Positions 15,135 to 21,669 of a DNA stretch of 64,000 nt are shown here, in pieces. The stretch comes from Elusimicrobiota bacterium (GTDB lineage: Bacteria > Elusimicrobiota > Elusimicrobia > UBA1565 > UBA9628): the NCBI GenBank assembly GCA_016194705.1, contig JACQAZ010000030.1, positions 62,001 to 126,000 of the forward strand, in the 5' to 3' direction. Within the stretch, counting starts at the first letter, position 1; the number at the start of each line of letters is the position of its first letter. The translations under genes were made by a program, and so were the position numbers. The notes beneath the pieces were generated by a model. The model had not been told where the DNA came from, ran no database searches, and saw only the letters and a list, made by a program, of their open reading frames with translations.

Positions 15135-15212
15135 TCGAGGGGGCGGGAGCCTATCCCCGCAAGCCGCGATGCGGCAGGCCGGCCAGTCACGGGCCAATCT
15201 TTGGACCCCTCG
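15135..15212 (-). tRNA. degenerate tRNA, possibly D-armless tRNA-Ser(TGA)
   Basis: A 7-bp acceptor (CGAGGGG/CCCCTCG, discriminator A), a hairpin TGGCC/GGCCG with a 7-nt loop CGTGACT (would read TGA, with G33), a class-II-like variable arm GCCGC-ATC-GCGGC, and a GCGGG/CCCGC arm with an 8-nt loop are visible. Only 9 nt separate acceptor and anticodon arm, so no D-arm can form. It may be a pseudogene. The leader ORF does contain the cognate codon TCA. Confidence 0.35.
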
Positions 15213-15218
15213 AAAGCG

Positions 15219-15290
15219 TTCTCGAGGATGGTATCGAACCACCGTCTCGGCGTTCAGGGCGCCGCGTCCTGCCGTTTGGACCACTCGAGA
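15219..15290 (-). tRNA. tRNA-Gln(CTG) with C33
   Basis: Acceptor TCTCGAG/CTCGAGA with the U1-A72 pair typical of Gln, anticodon stem CGGCG/CGCCG, loop CCCTGAA (C33), T-loop TTCGATA. Confidence 0.87.
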
Positions 15291-15314
15291 ATAGGACTTC
15301 ATTGTCAAAGAGCG

Positions 15315-15386
15315 TACCGGCGTCGGGTATCGAACCCGCTTCTCCGGCTTAAAAGGCCGGTGCTCATCCGCTAAAGCTTCGCCGGC
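15315..15386 (-). tRNA. tRNA-Lys(TTT)
   Basis: Acceptor GCCGGCG/CGCCGGT, anticodon stem CCGGC/GCCGG with loop CTTTTAA, T-loop TTCGATA; the outer T-stem pair is G-A. Confidence 0.88.
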
Positions 15387-15391
15387 GTCGG

Positions 15392-15463
15392 TGCCGCGGC
15401 TCCGATTCGAACGGAGTTCTCCCGCTCTTCAGACGGGCGCTATTCCAAACCAGCCCCCGCGGC
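15392..15463 (-). tRNA. tRNA-Phe(GAA)
   Basis: Acceptor GCCGCGG/CCGCGGC, anticodon stem CCCGT/GCGGG with loop CTGAAGA, T-loop TTCGAAT. Confidence 0.9.
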
Positions 15464-15470
15464 AAATCGG

Positions 15471-15542
15471 GGCGGCCAGCCGGAATCGAACCGGCTCCGA
15501 GAGTGTCACGGGCTCTCGTGCTGCCGTTACACCATGGCCGCC
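15471..15542 (-). tRNA. tRNA-His(GTG) with C33
   Basis: Acceptor GCGGCCA/TGGCCGC with the additional G-1 and C73 that define tRNA-His. Loop CCGTGAC (C33), with a C-A mismatch closing the anticodon stem. T-loop TTCGATT. Confidence 0.87.
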
Positions 15543-15560
15543 ACAAACTGACTCAAACCG

Positions 15561-15658
15561 TAGGCCCGGGAGGACTCGAACCTCCAATCACTCTCTAATC
15601 AGGAGAGCGTGTTGACCGGCTTATAAGGCCGGCGTGTTTCCAGTTACACCACGGGCCC
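15561..15658 (-). tRNA. tRNA-Ile with two anticodon arms (TAT and GAT)
   Basis: A 98-nt RNA with acceptor GGGCCCG/CGGGCCT, D-stem 5' half GTG and T-arm GGAGG-TTCGAGT-CCTCC. Between them the unit CAC-G-anticodon arm occurs twice: CCGGC-CTTATAA-GCCGG (anticodon TAT, 15625-15623) and CTCTC-CTGATTA-GAGAG (anticodon GAT, 15600-15598; T37 is unusual). The D-stem GTG can pair with either CAC, so two cloverleaves can be drawn, both isoleucine. Alternatively the second arm acts as an odd variable arm. Confidence 0.75.
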
Positions 15659-15662
15659 GTCT

Positions 15663-15734
15663 TGCCCCCGGGAGGACTTGAACCTCCAACCTCCGCGTTC
15701 GAAGCGCGGCGCGCTGTCTTTGCGCTACGGAGGC
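15663..15734 (-). tRNA. tRNA-Arg(TCG)
   Basis: Acceptor GCCTCCG/CGGGGGC, anticodon stem CCGCG/CGCGG with loop CTTCGAA, T-loop TTCAAGT. First tRNA of the array, 11 nt after the attenuator hairpin. Confidence 0.9.
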
Positions 15735-15745
15735 CCTAAAATGCA

Positions 15746-15779
15746 AGAGCCCCATGCTCTGGTTCGAGCATGGGGCTCT
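15746..15779 (-). terminator. terminator-like hairpin (C:D) in front of the tRNA array
   Basis: A 13-bp stem (AGAGCCCCATGCT with AGCATGGGGCTCT) and an 8-nt loop, followed on the minus strand by TGCATTTTAG, which is a weak U-tract. Its 5' strand can alternatively pair with GCATGGGAG at 15817-15825, which would prevent the hairpin. Confidence 0.6.
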
Positions 15780-15805
15780 GTAGCGTTTACGGATCAGATC
15801 TGGAT

Positions 15806-15961
15806 CTACATTGGAGCTCCCATGCCCGGGGTTATGCTTTTGCCGAGTTCAGCCGAGACGTCCGGCCTTCCGGAAAAATAACATACCCCCAACGCGGTCG
15901 GCATTGTCGCCGACCAGCGCGTTGATAGCTTTAAGTTTCTTCGCTCGTGCATGGGAGTCAT
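15806..15961 (-). CDS. 51-aa leader peptide sampling almost every codon
   Basis: ORF from ATG 15961 (or ATG 15952) to TAG 15808-15806. It uses 39 different sense codons in 51 and 19 amino acids (no Gln). It contains the cognate codon of 22 of the 23 assigned array tRNAs (only Gln CAG is missing), including AGA, AGG, ATA, TTA, CTA, GTA, CGA and GGA, which are scarce in the GC-rich neighbours. The purine run AGAAAGAGA precedes the first ATG and would sit at ribosome-site distance from the second. The ORF starts in attenuator segment A and ends just past segment B, as in classical leader peptides. Translation is unproven; a non-coding structured RNA is the alternative. Confidence 0.6.
   Translation of the reverse strand: MTPMHERRNLKLSTRWSATMPTALGVCYFSGRPDVSAELGKSITPGMGAPM
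15817..15957 (-). promoter_or_regulatory. attenuator: A:B stem and B:C antiterminator
   Basis: Segment A CTCCCATGC (15957-15949) pairs perfectly with segment B GCATGGGAG (15825-15817). B can instead pair with segment C (15779-15767) over 7 bp plus 4 bp around a bulged A, which competes with the C:D terminator hairpin. This four-segment exchange matches amino-acid operon attenuators. An inner hairpin (GGTCGGC/GCCGACC) lies at about 15890-15925. Confidence 0.6.
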
Positions 15962-16031
15962 TCTCTTTCTAAAATGAAAAAGCCACTTCGGTTTACGCGC
16001 TTTTCTCGCGCGGCCCTCCGTGACTAAGGAC

Positions 16032-16059
16032 AGTATAGCAGATCGCCTTGATTTGTCAA
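16032..16059 (-). promoter_or_regulatory. promoter of the leader and tRNA array
   Basis: On the minus strand TTGACA (16059-16054) and TATACT (16037-16032) are separated by 16 nt, a strong sigma70-type promoter. Transcription would start near 16025, leaving about 65 nt before the leader ORF. Confidence 0.85.
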
Positions 16060-16063
16060 GGGC

Positions 16064-16858
16064 CTACGGAATGCGCGAAGGCAGGATCTGGAAGAGAGGC
16101 CGGATCCAGCCGTAGTAGAGCTTCTCGGAGAGGGCGTAGATCGAGTAGGACACGAGATACCCGGCGAGCACGTCGACGGTGTAATGGTTGTGAGACAGCA
16201 GCACGCAGACGGCCATGGTGACCGAGCCCGCCATCATGACGGTCTTCAAGCCCCGCGTCTCGAAGAACAAGTAAAAGAGGAACGGGATGCCGGTGTGGCC
16301 CGAGAAGACGAACTCGTTGTTGAAGGTCCAAGTCCCCATGATCTTGGCGAAGATGAAGTCGAGCTGGCGCATGTCCACGATGCCCACCGGAGGCCCGATC
16401 GGGGAGAGGAACACGAAGGCCGTGCGCACGACCATGTAGACGCTGAGCATGAAGAGAAGGAAGGGCATGCGGCGGGGGTAGTAGAGGATGGCGGCGCCTG
16501 CCGCGAAGAGGTGCAAGGCGAAGAAGCCCCAGGAGAGGACAGGTAGGACATTGACGACGGGCAGCCGGCGCAGCAGCCAATCCGAGCCCATCGGCAGCGA
16601 CCTCTGCTCGGCGACCCAGCCGAGCCGGGTATAAAGGAAGTAGGAGAACACGAAGAGTGCCAGCACGCCCGAGAGGGTGATGACCCACCACTTGTAGTGG
16701 ACGCCGTGCCACTCGTCCTTGATCTCCTCGATCTCGTCCTGGGTCGTGCGCACGAGCTTGAGGCGCAGGTCCTTGAGTTCCTCGGCGGACTCGCGGAAGC
16801 GCTCCTCGAGCTTCTCGATCTGCTTCTCGAGCTCGGTCGTTTGCGGCGGGGGAGGCAT
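16064..16858 (-). CDS. PAP2_C/sphingomyelin-synthase-like membrane phosphotransferase
   Basis: The 264-aa protein starts with an acidic coiled coil (residues 5-45), followed by about six transmembrane helices. SGHTGIPF and SHNHYTVDVLAGYLVSY match the catalytic His/Asp motifs of the sphingomyelin-synthase-like PAP2_C family, which transfers or hydrolyses phospho-head-groups on lipids. It is the last gene of the synthase operon; TATAAT 6 nt before the ATG could give an internal leaderless promoter. A role in decorating an exported glycan or lipid is possible; the substrate is unknown. Confidence 0.8.
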   Translation of the reverse strand: MPPPPQTTELEKQIEKLEERFRESAEELKDLRLKLVRTTQDEIEEIKDEWHGVHYKWWVITLSGVLALFVFSYFLYTRLGWVAEQRSLPMGSDWLLRRLPVVNVLPVLSWGFFALHLFAAGAAILYYPRRMPFLLFMLSVYMVVRTAFVFLSPIGPPVGIVDMRQLDFIFAKIMGTWTFNNEFVFSGHTGIPFLFYLFFETRGLKTVMMAGSVTMAVCVLLSHNHYTVDVLAGYLVSYSIYALSEKLYYGWIRPLFQILPSRIP

Positions 16859-16881
16859 GCCTCTATTATACGAAAACGGCG

Positions 16882-17271
16882 CTAGACGCCGCCCTTGAGG
16901 ATCTTGGCCACCGTGTCGCGCAGGGCCTGCGGATCGAAAGGCTTGTTGAAGAAGGCCTTCACATTGGGCAGCGCATTGAACATCTGCCGCATGTCTGTCT
17001 TGGCCGTGATCACGAGGATGGGCACGACCGCGGCGCGCGGGTCGTTTCTCAGTGTGATGGCGACGGTGTAGCCGTCAACGATCGGCATCATGACGTCGAG
17101 CAGGATCAGCTCGGGCAGCTCGGCCGATGGGTCCGGCGGATTGACCCCCAAGGCCTTCAGAGCTTCCTGGCCGTTGTAGGCCTTCGTGATCGTGTGGCCG
17201 ACCTTCTCGAGGATGAAGGTCATGAGAAGGACGACGGCCGGCTCGTCGTCGACGATCAGGATCTTGGCCAT
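16882..17271 (-). CDS. CheY-like response regulator
   Basis: The 129-aa protein is a single receiver domain: acidic pair in ILIVDDEPA, phospho-acceptor Asp in ILLDVMMP, Thr in VITAK and Lys in FFNKPFDP. No output domain. It closely resembles the receiver encoded at 21666-22052 in the same operon. TATAAT at 17295-17290 and a GGGAAAG ribosome site precede it, so it may also be transcribed separately. Confidence 0.93.
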   Translation of the reverse strand: MAKILIVDDEPAVVLLMTFILEKVGHTITKAYNGQEALKALGVNPPDPSAELPELILLDVMMPIVDGYTVAITLRNDPRAAVVPILVITAKTDMRQMFNALPNVKAFFNKPFDPQALRDTVAKILKGGV

Positions 17272-17307
17272 GACTTTCCCATCCGAGGCATTATAGCAGA
17301 GTCGCTT

Positions 17308-19149
17308 TCATTCTAGGACGATCCGGATCTGCGCCTCGACGGCCGTCACAGCGGCGTCGATCGCGGCTGCAGTCCCGCGGCAGGGCGTCTTGACCTTCGA
17401 GGAACACGATCTCGCGGGTCTTGAGAGCGCGAACGACAGGCCGCCGACGCCCTGCGCTCCTCTGACCGTCAAGAGTTTCTCGCCTTTGAGGGGGCCGTCC
17501 TTGAACGAGAAGCGAGCCTGGCTCCGGCGGTCCCAGAAGCTCGCCGCTTCGCCCATCGTCATCCAGCTGGTCTCGCGGGGAGCTCCGTTGAGCACTGCGG
17601 CGAGGCGCTCGGGCTGCGAGGGCTGGCCGTCGGGGCGGATGTCCCAGACGACCGCGCCGCCGTAAGATGAGATGCGGCGCGCGATCGCGAGCATGACCGA
17701 GACCGGCGGCGGCTTGCCTTCCGGCAGCTCGTCTTCGAAGGTGATCGGGAATTCGACGACAGGGCTTTCATTGACCACCGCGCGGCCACTGAGCATGCGG
17801 AAGGGGAAATGCGTGATGCAGGCGTTGGCGGCCAAGGTCGAGTCGTAGCGGTAGCCGGACCTCGTGAGGGCCTCGTCGAGGCCGGTCGGGTAGCCGAACG
17901 CGGGGCCGCGGAATCCCACGGCGGCCCCGGGCGAGAGCGCCGCGTCGAGCAATCCCTTGCTGACGGCGGCCTCGCCCAGGAGCGTCGCCCCATCGCTCAA
18001 GCCGTCCTCGTCGGTCTCGGGCCTGTAATCCTTGGCCTGCTCGCCGCCGCCGAGCTCGAGCTCGGCGAAGTCGGCTGCGTGGGAGACGCCGTGGCTGGCG
18101 ACCTCGAAGCCCGCGCGCCGCAGCTGGTCAGCCAGGGCGCGCATCTTGTTGTCGAAGAACGGGGCGTTTCCCGAGTCCCTGCCGGTCCGGGTCTCCACGA
18201 ACCAGGTCGACTTGGCCCCGCGCGCGGACTCCAAGGCGGTGAACTCCTTGACTTGCCCGAGCCGCGCGCCCGGGCCGATGCTGTGCGTCATCAGCCACAG
18301 CGGGCCGTCTCCGGGCTCTGAGCGCAGTCGCGCCCAGAACGGGGCGGACCCCTCGTAAAGCCCCCGGAAAAACAGCGGCCAGATGTCGGCGGCGGGCTCG
18401 AAGCCGTTGACCTGGGAGCGTCCGGCGTCGAAGTGGCGCTGTGCCTGCGGCCGCACGACCGCGTCGCGAAGGTCGAGCCCGAGGGTGTAGACCACGCCTA
18501 AGCCCAGGCGCCGGCGCACGACGGCCGCCTCTCCGGTCTCCGGGAAGTCGGCCAAGGACTCGGCGCCGAGCTCGGCCAGAGGCTTGAGCCCGTGGGTCCA
18601 GACCGCCTCCTCGGGCTTGTCGGCTCCTAGCAGGAACCACCGCTGCTCGGGCTGCTTGAGATGGGACAGCGCCGGATCGGCCTTGTTGCGGAAGGAGACC
18701 TTCTTGCGCCGGCGGCCCGCCGAGGACGACTCGACGCCGGTGAGCCAGGTCCAAGGGCTTCCCGCAGGGGCTTGGAGAACGAGGATTCCGCCGGCGCCGA
18801 CGTAGCGCTTGAAGAGGCCGCGCGTCGTGTCGGTCAGCCGCACGGGACGCTCCTCGGAGGGGATGAAGACGACGCGGTGCTTGAGAGCCACGTCGATGCG
18901 TCCGGTGATCGTGAAGGGGACCCCCGCGGGCTCGAGCGTCCGGGCCGCGGGCAGGGCCTCCTGCTCCTGGCGCAGCAGGAGGACCGCGACCTGCTCCGGC
19001 ATGAGGTCGGGATGGGCCTGCAGCAGAGCCGCGTTGGGAGACTCGAGGGCTTTCTGAGGAGGCGGGATCTCGGGGGGGCGCTCGCCGCTGCGCCACCAAA
19101 GGTAGGCGATCAGCGCGGCGCTTAAAGCCAGAAAGATCCTCAGCCTCAT
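17308..19149 (-). CDS. NodB-like polysaccharide deacetylase domain protein
   Basis: Start ATG 19149 overlaps the synthase stop (ATGA); the upstream open frame lies inside the synthase gene. The 613-aa product has an N-terminal membrane anchor (RIFLALSAALIAYLWW), a region of about 200 aa with no assigned family, then a NodB fold with the metal-ligand motif H353-G-V-S-H357 and FRGPAFGYP. The canonical first Asp motif (TFDD) is replaced by WLMTHS, so catalytic competence is uncertain. Context with the GT2 synthase suggests action on the newly made exopolysaccharide, as PgaB does on PNAG. Confidence 0.78.
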   Translation of the reverse strand: MRLRIFLALSAALIAYLWWRSGERPPEIPPPQKALESPNAALLQAHPDLMPEQVAVLLLRQEQEALPAARTLEPAGVPFTITGRIDVALKHRVVFIPSEERPVRLTDTTRGLFKRYVGAGGILVLQAPAGSPWTWLTGVESSSAGRRRKKVSFRNKADPALSHLKQPEQRWFLLGADKPEEAVWTHGLKPLAELGAESLADFPETGEAAVVRRRLGLGVVYTLGLDLRDAVVRPQAQRHFDAGRSQVNGFEPAADIWPLFFRGLYEGSAPFWARLRSEPGDGPLWLMTHSIGPGARLGQVKEFTALESARGAKSTWFVETRTGRDSGNAPFFDNKMRALADQLRRAGFEVASHGVSHAADFAELELGGGEQAKDYRPETDEDGLSDGATLLGEAAVSKGLLDAALSPGAAVGFRGPAFGYPTGLDEALTRSGYRYDSTLAANACITHFPFRMLSGRAVVNESPVVEFPITFEDELPEGKPPPVSVMLAIARRISSYGGAVVWDIRPDGQPSQPERLAAVLNGAPRETSWMTMGEAASFWDRRSQARFSFKDGPLKGEKLLTVRGAQGVGGLSFALSRPARSCSSKVKTPCRGTAAAIDAAVTAVEAQIRIVLE

Positions 19150-20561
19150 GTCTTCGCCATCCCCCGGCGCTCCATGTGGCCCCAGCTGCCGTAATTGAAG
19201 ACGAAGTCGGCTAGGCCGAGCAGCCGGAGCACCGAGGTCAGCTGCCGGTAGCCGAAATTCTCGAGGAAAGCGAAGGCCGTCAGGCCGAACCAGTGGACGG
19301 CCTTGGTGTAGGGCCGGGGGGTCATCTCGCCGAGAAGGACGCCGACCAGGGAGAGTACGGCGCCGCAGAAGAAGGCCACGAAGAGGAAGGCCAGCACGAA
19401 GTCGGTCTGCAGCGCGCCGCGCCACCAGGCCACGACGAAGAAAAGGTAGCCGAAGGCCTCGAGGATGATGCCCCACCCTTCGAAAAGGAAGAGGAAGGGA
19501 TAGGCGAAGTAGCCCAGGGCGCCGTACTTGGGATTGAGAAAGATGTCGGTGTTGCGCGAGAGCACCTCGAGAAGACCCTTCTGCCAGCGCCGCCGCTGAC
19601 GGCTGAGCACGCGCAGGGAGGAGGGCGCCTCGGTCCAGCACACCGGGTCGGGTATGAACCTCACGAAGTAGTCGTTTTGTCCGGATTCGCGCATGTGGAC
19701 GTGCAGGCGGGTCACGAGGTCCATGTCCTCGCCGACGGTGTCGGCGTGGTAGCCTCCGATGGCCATCACGAGGTCCTTCTCGAACACGCCGAAGGCTCCG
19801 GAAATGATCATCAGCGCGTTGAGGCGGGAATACCCGGTCCGTCCGCAGAGGAAGGCTCGGAAGTATTCTACGACCTGGAACATGGTCAGAGGGTTGGCGT
19901 TGAGAGCTGGCTCGGTGATCCGGCCCCTGAGAATCTTGCAGCCGTTGGCCACCCGGACTATCCCCCCGACCGCGATGACGCGCTTCTCGGACTCCATGAT
20001 CGGCAGGATCACGCGCTGGAGCGCGTCGCTCTCCATGATGACGTCGGCGTCGCAGGAGCAGAAGTAGGGGTAGGAGGCCTGATTGAGCCCCGCGTTGAGG
20101 GCGTCGCTCTTTCCGCCGTTCTCCTTGTCGATGACGACGAGGTTGTGATGGCGGCGCGAGCGGTAGATCCCGCGCACCCTCGCGGTTTGTAGCACCTCGG
20201 GAAACTCATCTGCGGAGAGCTTGAGCTCGAAGGCTTTCTTGAGCTCGTCGAGAGTCGAGTCCGTGGAGCCGTCGTTGACTACGATGACCTCGTAGCGCAG
20301 GTAGTCGAGATGTAGAAGGTTGCCCACCGTCAGCGCGATCCCCACGGCCTCGTTGTGCGCGGGGACGATCACGGAGAGAGGCGGCGTGAGCGGACTGCGC
20401 GCGATGTGCTCGTAGCCGCGATGGACGCCGCGCCTGAGGTGCCTGTAGACCTCGAAGTAGGCGACCAAAGAGATCACGATGTAGACGCTGTTGAGGATGA
20501 AGAAGTAATAGACGAGGATCCACTCCAGCACCGTCTGCATGCGGGCCAGAGCGCCGATCAC
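19146..20561 (-). CDS. processive family-2 glycosyltransferase (exopolysaccharide synthase)
   Basis: The 471-aa product (GTG start at 20561 overlapping the HEAT gene stop; ATG 20540 is the alternative) has an N-terminal membrane helix, GT2 motifs SVIVPAHNEA, VVNDGSTDST, CDADV, GEDMDL and the processivity motif QRRRW, then four C-terminal helices. This is the PgaC/hyaluronan-synthase-like layout: polymerisation of a UDP-sugar coupled to transport through the inner membrane. It forms an operon with receivers, a HEAT protein and a deacetylase. Confidence 0.9.
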   Translation of the reverse strand: MIGALARMQTVLEWILVYYFFILNSVYIVISLVAYFEVYRHLRRGVHRGYEHIARSPLTPPLSVIVPAHNEAVGIALTVGNLLHLDYLRYEVIVVNDGSTDSTLDELKKAFELKLSADEFPEVLQTARVRGIYRSRRHHNLVVIDKENGGKSDALNAGLNQASYPYFCSCDADVIMESDALQRVILPIMESEKRVIAVGGIVRVANGCKILRGRITEPALNANPLTMFQVVEYFRAFLCGRTGYSRLNALMIISGAFGVFEKDLVMAIGGYHADTVGEDMDLVTRLHVHMRESGQNDYFVRFIPDPVCWTEAPSSLRVLSRQRRRWQKGLLEVLSRNTDIFLNPKYGALGYFAYPFLFLFEGWGIILEAFGYLFFVVAWWRGALQTDFVLAFLFVAFFCGAVLSLVGVLLGEMTPRPYTKAVHWFGLTAFAFLENFGYRQLTSVLRLLGLADFVFNYGSWGHMERRGMAKT

Positions 20562-21307
20562 TCGAGGCCCTCGGTGGCCGCCGTCTCCTTCAGGAGGATC
20601 TTCATGATGCGGGGAGTAAACGACGAGGCGTGGTTCCGGATCAGGCCTTCGATGAAAGGCTTGGCCGGCTCGCCGAACTCGAGCATCAAGGAGGCCAGCC
20701 GCGGGAGCATCGCCGGCGGCAGGGAGTCGGCGGTGCGTTCGAGCAGAGGCAGGGCTTGCGGGTCGCCGATCAGCGCCAGCGCGCGCAGCGCGACCAATTT
20801 CATGCCCAGGGCCTCCGCGGGCAGCAGAGCGCCGATGGCGGCGATGGCGGGCTTCACCCGCATGATCCCCAAGGTTTCCATCGCCTGGCTGCGGCGGAAG
20901 CGCGAGCGCGCCTTCAGGGCGCGCAGGTTGCGCTCGACGAAGCCGAGCTCGACGGCCGCGGCCTGGAGGGCCTCGAAAGGCCCTCCCGTCAGGGGCTGCA
21001 TCGCGTCGAGGATGACCTCCTCGACGACCTCCTCGTCGCCCGCTTCCTTCGGGCGCAAGGCCGCTATGATCTCGGGCAAAGGAGCCTCGGTCAAGACGAG
21101 CTCCACGGCGGGGTCGTAGAGCTTGCGGCGGGCGTCCATGCGCCGCCTCTTGAAATGGTAGTAGAGGCGGGTCAGCAGCATGTAAAGGATCAGGACGAGG
21201 ACCACCCAGAACAGGATGACGGTGGTCAGAACGATGAACTGGAGGTTGAAGCGGCCCTTGAGCGCTCGGCCCGCCATGTAGAGCGCCGAGCCCCGGTGGT
21301 AATGCAC
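20558..21307 (-). CDS. membrane-anchored HEAT-repeat protein
   Basis: The 249-aa protein has one transmembrane helix (about residues 22-46), a basic stop-transfer (HFKRRRMDARRK) and HEAT-like helical repeats (for example GMKLVALRALALIGDPQALPLL). It begins with GTG overlapping the preceding receiver stop by one base and is coupled to the synthase gene downstream. HEAT repeats bind proteins, so a scaffold between receivers and the synthase is a reasonable guess. Confidence 0.75.
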   Translation of the reverse strand: MHYHRGSALYMAGRALKGRFNLQFIVLTTVILFWVVLVLILYMLLTRLYYHFKRRRMDARRKLYDPAVELVLTEAPLPEIIAALRPKEAGDEEVVEEVILDAMQPLTGGPFEALQAAAVELGFVERNLRALKARSRFRRSQAMETLGIMRVKPAIAAIGALLPAEALGMKLVALRALALIGDPQALPLLERTADSLPPAMLPRLASLMLEFGEPAKPFIEGLIRNHASSFTPRIMKILLKETAATEGLE

Positions 21308-21669
21308 TAGCGTATGAGCGGAGCGATGATTTCTTCGAGCTTCTTGGGATTGAACGGCTTGGCGACGAAGGCGTTGGCTCCGGCGGCCAGGCCGCGCTCC
21401 TGATCGTCGTCATGGGACTTCGAGCTCAGCAGGACGATCGGGGTCGTGATACCCTGCTCGCGCAGGTCATGGCAGGCCTCGATGCCGCTCTTGCCCGGCA
21501 TGATGATGTCCATCAGGATCAGTCCGGGCTCGAAATCCTTGGCGGCTGCGACCGCGTCGACTCCGCTCTCCTCGAGCCGGATCTTGTAGCCGCGCTTCTC
21601 GAAGAAGGACCTCAGCAGGAATTGGATGCTTGGGCTGTCCTCGAAGATCAGGATGCGCTTCCCGCTCAT
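21307..21669 (-). CDS. CheY-like response regulator
   Basis: The 120-aa single-domain receiver has FEDSPS (one acidic residue replaced relative to the usual pair), Asp in LILMDIIMPG, Ser in LLSSKS and Lys in FVAKPFNP. Start ATG 21669 overlaps the preceding receiver stop (ATGA). Confidence 0.92.
   Translation of the reverse strand: MSGKRILIFEDSPSIQFLLRSFFEKRGYKIRLEESGVDAVAAAKDFEPGLILMDIIMPGKSGIEACHDLREQGITTPIVLLSSKSHDDDQERGLAAGANAFVAKPFNPKKLEEIIAPLIR

Noticed and set aside
14657..15352. Plus-strand open frame of 231 aa
   Set aside because: It is the antisense of tRNA genes; repeated TRTHN/SNPGP-like segments come from conserved T-arms.
15746..16030. tmRNA, 6S RNA, RNase P or SRP RNA
   Set aside because: None of the diagnostic sequences (tmRNA 5' end and tag ending ALAA, RNase P core, SRP GGAAG tetraloop region) is present. 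The attenuator reading explains the hairpins better.
19149..19641. N-terminal extension of the deacetylase frame
   Set aside because: It lies inside the synthase gene in another frame and has low-complexity Arg/Leu/Pro composition; the ATGA overlap gives a good start.
20561..21413. N-terminal extension of the synthase frame
   Set aside because: It overlaps the HEAT gene in another frame and has no plausible sequence; GTG 20561 or ATG 20540 is used.
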